Positions 24,820-33,944 of a DNA stretch of 64,000 bases are shown piece after piece. The DNA is from Chromobacterium vaccinii (lineage in GTDB: Bacteria; Pseudomonadota; Gammaproteobacteria; Burkholderiales; Chromobacteriaceae). The notes under the pieces are model-generated. The model was not told the origin of the DNA. It ran no database searches and was given only the letters and a program-made list of their open reading frames with translations. The stretch covers positions 31,133 to 95,132 of the forward strand of contig NZ_JZJL01000016.1 of assembly GCF_000971335.1 (NCBI RefSeq), read 5' to 3'. Numbering within the stretch: the first letter of the stretch is position 1; every line of letters starts with the position of its first letter. Both the position numbers and the translations under genes were made by a program.

Positions 24820-25824
24820 GTGAATATTGTAACGGTCTCCACAATCGTTTTGAGGATCGCGTCGCTGATGCGCCGCGCGTTGCCGCGGGCATTGGCGATC
24901 CTCATCGGGCTGGTCCCGCTTCATGCCCTGTCCGCTGAAATCGCCTACATCACCGCCAAGGCGGATCTGCCGTTCTGGAACACGGTCGGCAAGGGCGTGA
25001 AGGCGGTGGCGGAGGAGAATGGCTACGCGTTTTCGGAGCTGGACAGCAAGCTCAACGCGGAAATGCAGCTGAACAATGTCCGCCAGGCCATCGATCGCCA
25101 TGTCGCGGGGATCGTGATTTCTCCGACCAACAGCAAATCGGCCGAGGAGGCGCTCACCCTGGCCCGGCGGGCCGGCATTCCGGTCGCCATCGCCGATATC
25201 GGCGCCAGCGGCGGCGATTACGTCAGCTTCGTCAAATCGGACAACTACCGCGGCGCATACGATGTGGGGGCGGAGTTGGCTAAGGCGCTTAAGGCGCGAA
25301 ACTGGAGCGGCGGCGCTTACGGCATGGTCACCATCGAATTGTCCAGGAAGAACGGCCAGGACCGCACCAATGGATTCCGCGACGCGATGAAGGACGCCGG
25401 CTTTCCGCGGGAGATCGTGCTCAGGCAGATGAAGGATTACTCCGCCGAGGAGACTTACCGCTACGTTAAGGAAATGCTGGCCGCGCATCCGATGGCGCGG
25501 GGTTTCTTCATCGAAACCGATCAGCCGGTGGACGGGGCGATGCGGGCGATACGGGAGGCGGGCAAGGAAAAACAGGTGCTGCTGGTCTCCTTCGACGCGA
25601 TGCCGGACGTGGTCCGCCTGCTCAAGAGCGATGCCTTGGTCGCCGTCGGCATGCAGCAACCTTATCTGATGGGCAGCTCCGCCGCCGGCGCGCTGGTTTC
25701 GCATTTGCATGGCCGCCCGCCGGCCAAGGAAATCCTGGTGCCCATCCTGGTGGCCACTCGCCGCAATGTCGACCAACTGATGCCGGTCGCCTCGAAAACG
25801 GTGTTCGGCAAACCGCTGAAGTGA
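24820..25824 (+). CDS. Periplasmic sugar-type solute-binding protein (type 1 fold)
   Basis: A protein of about 334 residues. After an N-terminal signal (cleavage near HALSA-E), the mature part opens 'EIAYITAKADLPFWNTVGKGVKAVAEENGYAF', typical of the ribose/rhizopine-binding family. 'RKNGQDRTNGFRDAM' and 'VLLVSFDAMPDVV' follow. It has no ABC permease or ATPase neighbour. Start: GTG at 24820 has a GAGGGGG site upstream, while the ATG at 24868 would leave a shorter signal; I prefer the GTG. It converges with the next gene 6 bases away. Confidence 0.78.
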   Translation: MNIVTVSTIVLRIASLMRRALPRALAILIGLVPLHALSAEIAYITAKADLPFWNTVGKGVKAVAEENGYAFSELDSKLNAEMQLNNVRQAIDRHVAGIVISPTNSKSAEEALTLARRAGIPVAIADIGASGGDYVSFVKSDNYRGAYDVGAELAKALKARNWSGGAYGMVTIELSRKNGQDRTNGFRDAMKDAGFPREIVLRQMKDYSAEETYRYVKEMLAAHPMARGFFIETDQPVDGAMRAIREAGKEKQVLLVSFDAMPDVVRLLKSDALVAVGMQQPYLMGSSAAGALVSHLHGRPPAKEILVPILVATRRNVDQLMPVASKTVFGKPLK

Positions 25825-25830
25825 CCGGCC

Positions 25831-26628
25831 TCACGGCATCATTCGGGTCATTTCATTGTTGCGGATCAGATCGCGGATGGTGGCGTTGAACGACTGCTGC
25901 AGCGCGCGGCCGTCTTTCGACGCGCGGCTGAGCTCGAAGTGCAGGCCGGTGGGCGTGTCGCCGGGCAGGTCGGCGCGGCGGAGCGCCGGCCCGTTGAACA
26001 GATCGCGCAGCGTCGCATCGCGTTCCGACAGGCTGTCCACCACTTCGCGTATTTCGATGAAGACGTCGCAGCGGCCTTCGGTGACCTTGGCGATCGCGCT
26101 GCGCTCGTTTTTCGAGCCTATGTCCTGGCGCGAGGGGTCGATGCCGAACGCGTCCAGGCGGTTGCCGAACAGGCCGCACACGGTATAGCGCTTGAGATCG
26201 GACAGCGCGCGCAGCGGCGCGCCCTTCGGGTGCTTTCTGGCGGAATAGAAATACAGGTGATGGACTTCGGCGTAGGCGTCGGTGGCCAGGAAGCGTTTCT
26301 CGTCTAGCTCGCGGGAGGGAACGTCGATGGCGATGTCGATCTGGCCGTGGGCGACCATTTCGCGGCAACGCTTCCACGGCAATCTTTCGATGACCGCCGG
26401 CTCGCGCCCCGCCCGCCTCAGCGCGCGCTGCAACACGTTGATGGCGAGCCCGGTGTCCTGGGCGCCGCCGGCGAAGCCGGACGAGGAGGTGAATACATAG
26501 GGCGGGAAGTCCACGTCGGAAGCGCAGGCGAGCGGCGCGCCCTGGGCGGCGCCGGCAAGCATCGCCAGCGCGGCCGCGAGCCGCCAGCCTTGCCCATGCC
26601 GCGGTTTTCGGCTCTCGAGTGGCGCCAC
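25831..26628 (-). CDS. Periplasmic solute-binding protein, family 3-like
   Basis: A 265-residue protein. The start is a GTG at 26628, followed by a basic signal region (KPRHGQGWRLAAALAMLAGAAQGA). The mature part (CASDVDFPPYVF...) is the type 2 binding fold of amino-acid-type receptors, with 'LPWKRCREMVAHGQIDIAIDVPSRELDEKRF'. No transporter genes are adjacent. Such orphan proteins can serve a distant transporter or sense solutes. A similar orphan lies at 33945-34685; they share the fold and the pattern 'PW.R....M..GQ.D' but differ elsewhere. Confidence 0.75.
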   Translation of the reverse strand: MAPLESRKPRHGQGWRLAAALAMLAGAAQGAPLACASDVDFPPYVFTSSSGFAGGAQDTGLAINVLQRALRRAGREPAVIERLPWKRCREMVAHGQIDIAIDVPSRELDEKRFLATDAYAEVHHLYFYSARKHPKGAPLRALSDLKRYTVCGLFGNRLDAFGIDPSRQDIGSKNERSAIAKVTEGRCDVFIEIREVVDSLSERDATLRDLFNGPALRRADLPGDTPTGLHFELSRASKDGRALQQSFNATIRDLIRNNEMTRMMP

Positions 26629-26784
26629 ATGTCCTCCGCCCCGTGTCTGGTTGGGTCCTGGCGACGCAGGCCGCAGCGCGGCTTGGAGAGGCTGGATGGA
26701 GTCCGGGCGTCGCCTCTGCTCCTTCCGGTGTAGCCCATTCGCGGCCGGGCGGCAAAGCGCCGCCCGCCGCAGCGGAGCGGAGAC

Positions 26785-28698
26785 TCAGCGGCCGCGTTGC
26801 TCCAGGTCTTCCCAGCGGGCCAGCTTTTCCAGCAGCAGCTCGTCGATTTCCTCAATGCGCTGTTGCCAGGCGATGGCCTCCTTGGGCGTGTCGCGGTAGC
26901 AGTTGGGATCAAGCAGGCGCTGGTTCAGCTCGGCCTGCTCCGTCTCCAGCGCGCCGATCTGGTCCGGCAACGCCGCCAGCTCGCGGGTTTCGTTGTAGGA
27001 CAGCTTGTTGCGCGCGGCCTTGGGCTTGTCCTGGCGCGCGGGCGCGGCGGTCTGAGCGCTTTCCTTGGCCTTTTCGGCGGTAGTGAGCTCGGCCATGCGT
27101 TTCTTGGCGTCCAGCCAGTCCTGGTAGCCGCCCGGATACTCTTCCAGCCGGCCTTCGCCCTCGAAGGCGATCACCTGGGTGACCACGTTGTCGAGGAAGG
27201 CGCGGTCGTGGCTGACCAGAAACACGGTGCCCGAATACTGGGCGATCACGTCTTCCAGCAATTCCAGCGTGTCGATGTCGAGGTCGTTGGTCGGCTCGTC
27301 CAGCACCAGCACATTGGCCGGGCGGGTGAACAAGCGGGCCAGCAGCAGGCGGTTGCGTTCGCCGCCGGACAGCGAGCGCACCGGGCTCCTGGCGCGCTGC
27401 GGCGAGAACAGGAAGTCTTCCAGATAGCTCATCACGTGTTTCTTCACGCCGCCGATTTCGACGAAGTCGTTGCCCTGGCTGATCACGTCGGCCACGCTCA
27501 TTTCCTCGTCCAGCTGCTCGCGGAACTGGTCGAAGTAGGCGATTTCCAGCTTGGTGCCTTGCTTGACCGAGCCGGAGTCGGGTTCGAGCTCGCCCAGGAT
27601 CAGTTTGAGCAGCGTGGTCTTGCCGGCGCCGTTGGGCCCGATCAGGCCGATCTTGTCGCCGCGCAGGATGCGGCTGGTGAAGCCGCGGATCAGCTGCCTG
27701 CCGCCGAAGCCCTTGCCGACGTGTTCCAGCTCGGCCACCAGCTTGCCGGAGCGCTCGCCGGCGTCCAATTGGAAGTTCACCTTGCCGACGCGCTCGCGGC
27801 GGGCGGACCGCTCGCGGCGGATGGCCTCCAGCCGGCGCACGCGGCCTTCGTTGCGGGTGCGGCGCGCCTCGATGCCCTTGCGGATCCACACTTCTTCCTG
27901 AGCGTGGAATTTATCGAACACGCGATTCTGCTCTTCTTCGATGGCCAGCTCTTCCGCCTTGCGGGTCTGGTAGGCGGAGAAGCTGCCCGGGTAGCTGCGC
28001 AGGATGCCGCGGTCGAGTTCGATGATGCGGGTGGCGACGTTGTCGAGGAAGCGGCGGTCATGGGTGATCAGCAGCACGCTGCCCGAGAAGCCTTTGATCA
28101 GGCTTTCCAGCCATTCGATGGCGGAAACGTCCAGGTGGTTGGTCGGCTCGTCCAGCAGCAGCACGTCCGGTTTGGACGCCAGCGCGCGCGCCAGCGCCAC
28201 ACGTTTTTTCCAGCCGCCGGACAGCGCCGAGATGCGGGCGTCGGCGTCCAGGTCCAGGTGGCTCAGCGTGGACGAGATCAGCGCGTCGAATTGCCAGCCG
28301 CCGCGGGCTTCGAGCTCGTGCTGGATGGTTTCCATCCGCGCCAGCGCCTGCTCGTGGTCGGCGTCGGCCTGCGTCAGCTGCTGGGTGACCTTGTGATAGT
28401 CGGTCAGCAGCGCCTTCAATTCGCCCAGGCCCTCGGCCACCGCCTCGAAGACAGTGTGCTCGGGGTTGAATTCCGGTTCCTGCGGCACGTAGGCGACCTT
28501 GACGTCGCCCTTGGTGTTGATGCGGCCGTCGTCCAGCTGCACCGCGCCGGCGATGCCTTTCAGCAGCGACGACTTGCCCGCGCCGTTGCGGCCGATCAGG
28601 CCGACCGCCTCGCCCGGTTCCAGGGCGAAGTCTACGTTGTCCAGCAGCGCGTGGTGTCCGAAGGCGAGGCACGCCTTCTCGACGGTAATCAGGGCCAT
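26785..28698 (-). CDS. uup: ABC-F ATPase Uup
   Basis: A 637-residue ABC-F protein with two ATPase domains in one chain and no membrane part. Walker A motifs are GRNGAGKSS (near 37) and GPNGAGKTT (near 352). Signatures are LSGGWKKRVALARA and LSGGERNRLLLARL. The domains are joined by the charged P-site linker (RKAEELAIEEEQNRVFDKF...). A C-terminal coiled-coil tail (about 555-637) is the mark of Uup, which binds DNA or ribosomes. The long opposite-strand open frame over this gene is a GC-rich shadow. Confidence 0.93.
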   Translation of the reverse strand: MALITVEKACLAFGHHALLDNVDFALEPGEAVGLIGRNGAGKSSLLKGIAGAVQLDDGRINTKGDVKVAYVPQEPEFNPEHTVFEAVAEGLGELKALLTDYHKVTQQLTQADADHEQALARMETIQHELEARGGWQFDALISSTLSHLDLDADARISALSGGWKKRVALARALASKPDVLLLDEPTNHLDVSAIEWLESLIKGFSGSVLLITHDRRFLDNVATRIIELDRGILRSYPGSFSAYQTRKAEELAIEEEQNRVFDKFHAQEEVWIRKGIEARRTRNEGRVRRLEAIRRERSARRERVGKVNFQLDAGERSGKLVAELEHVGKGFGGRQLIRGFTSRILRGDKIGLIGPNGAGKTTLLKLILGELEPDSGSVKQGTKLEIAYFDQFREQLDEEMSVADVISQGNDFVEIGGVKKHVMSYLEDFLFSPQRARSPVRSLSGGERNRLLLARLFTRPANVLVLDEPTNDLDIDTLELLEDVIAQYSGTVFLVSHDRAFLDNVVTQVIAFEGEGRLEEYPGGYQDWLDAKKRMAELTTAEKAKESAQTAAPARQDKPKAARNKLSYNETRELAALPDQIGALETEQAELNQRLLDPNCYRDTPKEAIAWQQRIEEIDELLLEKLARWEDLEQRGR

Positions 28699-28831
28699 GT
28701 TCTGTGTGTCTTGCTAGATGGGAAAATACCGGCCAGTTTAACACGATGGCCCTGCCGGCGGACGGGTCGCCTGGCGGCTTCGGGGCTGATACAATGCGCG
28801 CCGAATCAACATTTGTCCGAAAGGTCCCGCC

Positions 28832-29188
28832 ATGTATTTCGTCGACCGCGCCGTTGCCGTGATCAAACCGAAGCAACCGTTCCTGGATTGGCTGAACCAG
28901 CTGCCGGACACCGACATGATCGACCTGTCGCTGGACAGCCTGCGCAGCGACTGCACCGCCATCCTGCTGCCGGAGTTCATCGAGCCGGAAGAGGGCGTCG
29001 CCCATATCGACGAGATCAGCGAACAGCTGTTCAAGATGGAACTCGCGTCCTGGGACGAGGACGAAGCCCTGTGGCCCAAGGATTTGTCGCTGAAGGCGTT
29101 CTGGGAGTGGTTCGACGTGGAAATCCACTCCACGGTGATGGACAGCGTCGACGACGACATCACCAACAGCCCGGCCAGCGAGCTGTAA
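28832..29188 (+). CDS. Small acidic conserved hypothetical protein
   Basis: A 118-residue acidic, soluble protein (MYFVDRAVAVIKPKQPFLDWLNQLPD...). I recognise it as a conserved proteobacterial type without a known role. It has no signal or membrane segment. It is translated away from uup and lies 5 bases before the next gene, so it may be the first gene of the ygfX-like/folC/SPOR/cvpA run. It starts with ATG 28832 after a good ribosome site (GAAAGGTCCCGCC). Confidence 0.7.
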   Translation: MYFVDRAVAVIKPKQPFLDWLNQLPDTDMIDLSLDSLRSDCTAILLPEFIEPEEGVAHIDEISEQLFKMELASWDEDEALWPKDLSLKAFWEWFDVEIHSTVMDSVDDDITNSPASEL

Positions 29189-29193
29189 AACCC

Positions 29194-29652
29194 ATGCGCG
29201 AACGGCCGCCGCTGCAACCCTTCTCGGTGCCGCTGCGGCCGTCGCGGTGGTGGCTGGCCTTGGTGTCGGCCGCTTTCGCCGGCTACGCGGCCGTCGTGGC
29301 CTGGCACCTGCCGGCGGCTTATCTGATCAGCGTGCCGGCCGCCGCCTGGCTGGCGCGGCGCGCGCTGCGCGCCGACGGATGGCTGCGGGGCGACGCGCCG
29401 GAGCGGCTGGAAATCGACCCGCGCGGCCGCTTGTTCCTGTGCCGCGGAGACGAGCGGCGCGAGGCGGAGGTGCAGGATGATTGCTTCGTCACGCCGCTGC
29501 TGACGGTGCTGAGCGCTAGGCAGGACGGCAGGCGCCGCAGCGTGATGCTGTGGCCGGATTCGGCCGGCGCCGAAGCGCGCCGCCTGCTCAGAGTTTACCT
29601 GCTGTGGTTCCATCTGCCGCAGCCTGAAGAAGAGACGGAAACCCACCGATGA
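29194..29652 (+). CDS. YgfX-like (CptA-type) inner-membrane protein
   Basis: A 152-residue protein with a hairpin of two membrane helices close together (WWLALVSAAFAGYAAVVAW, then LPAAYLISVPAAAWLARRAL). A cytoplasmic domain rich in Arg and Trp follows (LEIDPRGRLFLCRG, VMLWPDSAGAEARRLLRVYLLW). This layout matches YgfX/CptA, a membrane protein linked to cell-shape or flavinylation control in E. coli. The match is at the level of layout and is not certain. Its stop overlaps the folC start (ATGA). The ATG at 29194 is inferred from the end of the preceding gene. Confidence 0.6.
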   Translation: MRERPPLQPFSVPLRPSRWWLALVSAAFAGYAAVVAWHLPAAYLISVPAAAWLARRALRADGWLRGDAPERLEIDPRGRLFLCRGDERREAEVQDDCFVTPLLTVLSARQDGRRRSVMLWPDSAGAEARRLLRVYLLWFHLPQPEEETETHR

Positions 29653-30917
29653 CGATGAAAAAGACGCTGGACGACTGGCTGAGCTGGCAGGAAAGCCTGC
29701 ACACGGCGGCGATAGACATGGGCCTGGCCCGCGTGTCCCGGGTGCGCGACGCGATGGGCCTCAAGCCCGCCTGTCCGGTGATCATGGTGGCCGGCACCAA
29801 CGGCAAGGGCTCCACCTGCGCGATGCTGTCCAGCATGTTCCGCGCCGCCGGCTTCAGGGTCGGCGCGTATACCTCGCCGCACATCCTGCGTTACAACGAG
29901 CGCATCGCCATCGATCTGAAGCCGGCCAGCGACGAGCGCATCATCGCCAGCTTCGAGGCGATAGACGCCGCGCGCGGCGACACCACGCTGACCTATTTCG
30001 AATTCGGCACACTGGCCGCGGTGCACAGCTTCGTCGCCGAAAAGGTGGACGTGATCATCCTGGAAGTGGGGCTGGGCGGCAGGCTGGACGCGGTCAACAT
30101 CTTCGAGCCGGACGTCTCCGTCGTCGTCAGCGTGGACCTGGACCATCAGGCCATCCTGGGCGACAACCGCGAGGACATCGGCTTCGAAAAGGCCGGCATC
30201 TATCGCGCCGGCAAGCCGGCGATCTGCGTAGACCCCGAGCCGCCCACGCGGCTGCTGGACCACGCGGCAGCCATCGGCGCGGATCTGAAGCTGTACGGCC
30301 GCGACTTCGGCTACACCCGGATGGACAACCAGTGGTCGTTCCGCTGCGGCGACCATGCCCGCCACGCGCTGCCCATCCCGGCGCTGCGCGGCGCTTACCA
30401 GATGGTCAACGCCTGCGGCGCCCTGGCCGTGCTGGAGGCGATCCGCGACAAGCTGCCGGTTGGCATAGGCGCGATCAAGCAGGGTCTGGTGGAGGTGGAG
30501 TGGCCGGGCCGCTTCCAGGTGCTGCCGGGCCGCCCGGCGGTGGTGCTGGATGTCGGACACAACCCGCATGCGGTAAAGGCGATGGTGGCCGCGCTCAAGC
30601 AGCTGCCGTACGCGGAGAACCGCTACGCGGTGTTCTCGATGCTGGCGGACAAGGACATGGCGGCGGTGGTTGAGCTGGCGAAGGGCGAATTCGACCACTG
30701 GCTGGCCGCCGGGCTGGACATGCCGCGCGGCCAGAGCGGCGAAGCCATCGCCGCGGCGCTGAAAAATGCCGGCGTCGTGTCGGTGTCGGCTTTCGATACA
30801 GTCGCCCAAGCGTGGTCGGCAGCCTTATCGCGGGCCGGCGACAATGATAGAATCGTCGTTTTCGGATCATTCCACACCGTAGCGGAAGTGGAAGCGGCCC
30901 GGCGACACCCGGTTTGA
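29649..30917 (+). CDS. folC: Bifunctional folylpolyglutamate/dihydrofolate synthase
   Basis: A 422-residue Mur-ligase-type enzyme that adds glutamate to folate and makes dihydrofolate from dihydropteroate. The P-loop 'GTNGKGST' is near residue 50; 'YTSPHILRYNERI' and 'VLDVGHNPHAV' are family marks. The start overlaps the ygfX-like stop, and the SPOR gene follows after 7 bases. The order folC-dedD-cvpA-purF is widely conserved in proteobacteria. Confidence 0.96.
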   Translation: MTMKKTLDDWLSWQESLHTAAIDMGLARVSRVRDAMGLKPACPVIMVAGTNGKGSTCAMLSSMFRAAGFRVGAYTSPHILRYNERIAIDLKPASDERIIASFEAIDAARGDTTLTYFEFGTLAAVHSFVAEKVDVIILEVGLGGRLDAVNIFEPDVSVVVSVDLDHQAILGDNREDIGFEKAGIYRAGKPAICVDPEPPTRLLDHAAAIGADLKLYGRDFGYTRMDNQWSFRCGDHARHALPIPALRGAYQMVNACGALAVLEAIRDKLPVGIGAIKQGLVEVEWPGRFQVLPGRPAVVLDVGHNPHAVKAMVAALKQLPYAENRYAVFSMLADKDMAAVVELAKGEFDHWLAAGLDMPRGQSGEAIAAALKNAGVVSVSAFDTVAQAWSAALSRAGDNDRIVVFGSFHTVAEVEAARRHPV

Positions 30918-30924
30918 GGAATGC

Positions 30925-31689
30925 ATGGCACTGTCCAGCCACGATGAACTGATATTGCTGAGAAAGCGCGCCCGCCGCCGCCTGGTGGGCGCGGTGGTGC
31001 TGGTTTCCATCGCCACCGTCGTTTTGTGGAACGTGGTGGGCCATCTGCCGGAACAGCAGATGAAGCCCGAGTCCATCGAGATCATGGGCGGCGCGTCTGC
31101 GCCGGTGGCCGCTTCCGCGCCCGCCGCGGCCGCGAAGCCCGCCGCGTCGCAGGCGGTGGCGGACGCCGCCGTTCCGGCACCCGCGCCAGGCAACGCCACC
31201 GAGTTGCCGGCCAACCTGTCTTCCGTCATCGCGCCGCCGCCGGCGGAAACCGCCAAGCCAGCCGCGAAGCCGGCTCCGGCCGTGGCGGAAGCCGCGCCGA
31301 AACCGGAACCCAGGCCCGAACCGAAACCCAAGCCTGAGCCCAAACCGGAAAAACGCAAGGAAGAGCCCAAAGCCGAGAAGCCGCGCAAGGCCGATCCGGC
31401 GGCCATCCTGGAAGGCCGCGTCGATCCGGACAGCCATCAGGCCAAGGCTGAACCGGCCCATGGCAAGTCAGTGATCCAGCTGGCGGCACTGTCCGATCCG
31501 GCCAAGGTGGACGCGTTGCGCGGCAAGCTCTCCGCCATCGGCGTGACCGCCCACTTTTCCAAGGTGGAAACCAGCAAGGGCGAAGTGACCCGCGTCCGCG
31601 TCGGTCCGTTCGCCAGCCAGGCTGAGGCGCAGGCCGCGCTGCAGAAGCTGGCCAAGTCCGGCATCAACGGCATCATCATCAACAAGTAG
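30925..31689 (+). CDS. SPOR-domain membrane protein (DedD-like)
   Basis: A 254-residue protein. A short cytoplasmic basic tail and one TM helix (LVGAVVLVSIATVVLWNVVGHL) are at about residues 14-36. A long Pro/Ala/Lys linker (about 45-165) follows, then a SPOR domain (about 172-254: VIQLAALSDPAKVDALRGKLSAIGV...) that binds denuded septal peptidoglycan. It is placed where dedD lies in E. coli, between folC and cvpA. The repetitive linker gives strongly biased codons. Confidence 0.9.
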   Translation: MALSSHDELILLRKRARRRLVGAVVLVSIATVVLWNVVGHLPEQQMKPESIEIMGGASAPVAASAPAAAAKPAASQAVADAAVPAPAPGNATELPANLSSVIAPPPAETAKPAAKPAPAVAEAAPKPEPRPEPKPKPEPKPEKRKEEPKAEKPRKADPAAILEGRVDPDSHQAKAEPAHGKSVIQLAALSDPAKVDALRGKLSAIGVTAHFSKVETSKGEVTRVRVGPFASQAEAQAALQKLAKSGINGIIINK

Positions 31690-31694
31690 CCGCC

Positions 31695-32213
31695 ATGACC
31701 GTGTTCGACTATATCGCAATAGCCATCATCGCCGGATCGGTGCTGATGGCCCTGATGCGCGGTCTGATCGCCGAGGTGCTGTCGCTGGGCTCGTGGCTGA
31801 TCGCCTTCTGGTGCGCGAAGCAGTTTTCGCCGCTGGCGATGGCCTTCCTGCCGGCCAGCCTGCAGAGCGAGGGTTTGCGCATGGTGGCCGGCTTTGTGCT
31901 GGTCTTTTTCCTGGTGTGGCTGGCCACCGCCTTGCTGCGGGTGACGCTGACCGGACTGATCGACAGCATAGGCCTGGGCGCGGTCAACCGGCTGCTGGGC
32001 GGCATGTTCGGCCTGGCGCGGGGCATGGTGCTGGTGACGGCGCTGGTGCTGTTGGGCGGATTGAGCAATCTGCCGCAGAAGCCTATGTGGAGGAACGCGG
32101 TGCTCGCGGCTCCATTCGAATCTCTGGCCTTGTCATTGAGGCCATGGTTGCCGCCAACGATGGCGGACAATTTGCACTACGACTCGCCCGGCGGCCTGCC
32201 GCCGGACAGTTAG
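31695..32213 (+). CDS. cvpA: CvpA family membrane protein
   Basis: A 172-residue protein with four hydrophobic segments, typical of CvpA (colicin V production protein). It starts MTVFDYIAIAIIAGSVLMALMRGLIAE, and 'ALLRVTLTGLIDSIGLGAVNRLLGGMFGLARGM' is the most conserved part. Its role is uncertain; loss affects envelope stress resistance in enteric bacteria. It follows the SPOR gene by 5 bases. A terminator comes right after it, so purF may have its own promoter or depend on read-through. Confidence 0.9.
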   Translation: MTVFDYIAIAIIAGSVLMALMRGLIAEVLSLGSWLIAFWCAKQFSPLAMAFLPASLQSEGLRMVAGFVLVFFLVWLATALLRVTLTGLIDSIGLGAVNRLLGGMFGLARGMVLVTALVLLGGLSNLPQKPMWRNAVLAAPFESLALSLRPWLPPTMADNLHYDSPGGLPPDS

Positions 32214-32218
32214 GCGAG

Positions 32219-32269
32219 AGAGGCGGAATATCTTGATATCTTTACTTCAAGATTCCGCCTCTTTCTTTT
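32219..32269 (+). terminator. Terminator between cvpA and purF
   Basis: A long stem: AGGCGGAAT-TCTTGA on the left and TCAAGATTCCGCCT on the right, with one bulge, then TTTCTTTT. It begins 6 bases after the cvpA stop. The leader before purF is only about 40 bases beyond it, so this could also act as an attenuator for purF. Confidence 0.8.
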
Positions 32270-32311
32270 GGGCTTTTCCTTTTCAGCAAGTTGGGATAGA
32301 GGGCATTAAAG

Positions 32312-33838
32312 ATGTGTGGAATTCTAGGCGTGGTCGGTCAATCGCCGGTCAATCAGCTGCTGTACGACGGTTTGCAGGTGCTGCAACACCGCGGACAGGA
32401 CGCGGCCGGTATCGTTACCGCCAATAGCAAGACCTTTCACATGCACAAGGGCAGCGGTATGGTGCGCGATGTGTTCCGCACCCGCAACATGCGTTCGCTG
32501 CTGGGCAACGCCGGCATCGCCCATGTGCGCTATCCGACGGCTGGCTCGGCTTCCTGCCTGGCGGAGGCCCAGCCGTTCTACGTCAACTCGCCTTTCGGCA
32601 TCGTGCTGGCGCACAACGGCAACCTGACCAATACCGATGAGCTGAAGGCGGACATGTTCCGCAACGATCTGCGGCACATCAACACCAATTCCGACTCTGA
32701 AGTGCTGTTGAACGTGTTCGCCCACGAAGTGGCGCAACGGGTGACGGGCCATGAGCTGACGGTGGACGCTGTGTTCGGCGCGGTGGAAGCCGTGCACCGC
32801 CGCGTCAAGGGTGCCTACGCGGTGGTGGCGATGATCGCCGGCTTCGGTCTGGTGGCTTTCCGCGACCCCAACGGCATCCGTCCGCTGGTGATGGGCTGCA
32901 CCGAGACCGACGGCAAGACCGAGTACATGTTCGCGTCGGAGTCGGTGGCGCTGGATTGTTCCGGTTTCAAGCTGCTGCGCGACGTGCAGCCGGGCGAGTG
33001 CGTATACGTGACCTTCGACGGCGACATGCACAGCCAGATCTGCGCCGAGAACACCCGCCTCGCGCCCTGCCTGTTTGAATACGTGTATTTCGCCCGTCCG
33101 GATTCGGTGATCGATGGCGTGTCGGTCTACCAGTCTCGCCTGAACATGGGCGAGATGCTGGCTGAGAAGATCCGCCGCGATCTGCCTGAATTGGACATCG
33201 ACGTGGTGATCCCGATTCCCGATTCCAGCCGCCAGAGCGCGCTGCAGCTGGCCAATGCGATGGGGTTGCCGTACCGCGAGGGCTTCATCAAGAACCGCTA
33301 TATCGGCCGCACCTTCATCATGCCGGGACAGGCGGTGCGCAAGAAATCGGTGCGTCAGAAGCTGAACCCGGTGCCGCTGGAGTTTTCCGGCCGCAATGTG
33401 CTGCTGGTGGACGACTCCATCGTCCGCGGCACCACGTCCAAGGAAATCGTGCAGATGGCGCGCGACTCCGGCGCCAAGAAGGTTTATTTCGCCTCCGCCG
33501 CGCCGGCGGTGCGTTTCCCCAATGTCTACGGCATCGACATGCCCACCCGGGCCGAGTTGCTGGCCACCGGCCGCGACGAGGCGGAGATCGCGCGCGAAAT
33601 CGGCGCCGACGTGGTGATTTACCAGGATCTGGACGCGCTGCAAGACGCGGTGCGCAGCGTCAACCGCGAGCTGGGCCTGTTCGAGAGCTCCTGCTTCGAC
33701 GGCCAATACATCACCGGCGACATCACCGAAGCCTATCTCGACGCCATCGAGTGCGCGCGGCTGGACTTGAAGGACAAGGGCGGCAGCGAGCAGATGATAG
33801 ACCTCAACCTGAATGTGGCGGAGCAGAATCTGATCTGA
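32312..33838 (+). CDS. purF: Amidophosphoribosyltransferase
   Basis: A 508-residue enzyme of the first committed step of purine synthesis, PRPP plus glutamine to phosphoribosylamine. The nucleophile Cys2 is exposed after Met removal (MCGILGVVG). The glutamine domain runs to about 235, and the phosphoribosyl domain has the PRPP loop '[18 protein letters not shown]' near 364-381. Length is normal. It is last in the folC-SPOR-cvpA-purF group, behind a terminator-like hairpin. Confidence 0.97.
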   Translation: MCGILGVVGQSPVNQLLYDGLQVLQHRGQDAAGIVTANSKTFHMHKGSGMVRDVFRTRNMRSLLGNAGIAHVRYPTAGSASCLAEAQPFYVNSPFGIVLAHNGNLTNTDELKADMFRNDLRHINTNSDSEVLLNVFAHEVAQRVTGHELTVDAVFGAVEAVHRRVKGAYAVVAMIAGFGLVAFRDPNGIRPLVMGCTETDGKTEYMFASESVALDCSGFKLLRDVQPGECVYVTFDGDMHSQICAENTRLAPCLFEYVYFARPDSVIDGVSVYQSRLNMGEMLAEKIRRDLPELDIDVVIPIPDSSRQSALQLANAMGLPYREGFIKNRYIGRTFIMPGQAVRKKSVRQKLNPVPLEFSGRNVLLVDDSIVRGTTSKEIVQMARDSGAKKVYFASAAPAVRFPNVYGIDMPTRAELLATGRDEAEIAREIGADVVIYQDLDALQDAVRSVNRELGLFESSCFDGQYITGDITEAYLDAIECARLDLKDKGGSEQMIDLNLNVAEQNLI

Positions 33839-33848
33839 TCAGCCTTTA

Positions 33849-33877
33849 GGCCTGGACTATCTTGAAGAGTCCAGGCC
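33849..33877 (+). terminator. Hairpin after purF without T run
   Basis: Arms GGCCTGGACT and AGTCCAGGCC form a perfect 10-pair stem, 10 bases after the purF stop. No T run follows, so it may protect the 3' end rather than terminate. A second hairpin with a T-rich end follows at 33889. Confidence 0.6.
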
Positions 33878-33888
33878 GGCTCTGCGCC

Positions 33889-33926
33889 AAAGAGGGCGTT
33901 CCGGCATCGGGACGTCCTCTTTGTCT
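33889..33926 (+). terminator. Terminator after purF
   Basis: AAAGAGGGCGT pairs with ACGTCCTCTTT (one mismatch) and is followed by GTCTTT. It extends to the region where the next gene starts, which argues for the later of the two TTG starts there. Confidence 0.6.
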
Positions 33927-33944
33927 TTATGGAGCGCGCGAATC

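Noticed and set aside
26797..29652. A 951-codon plus-strand open frame opposite uup
   Set aside because: It is antisense to a complete ABC-F gene, has low-complexity GC-driven composition, and only its last 152 codons (29194-29652) form a real gene.
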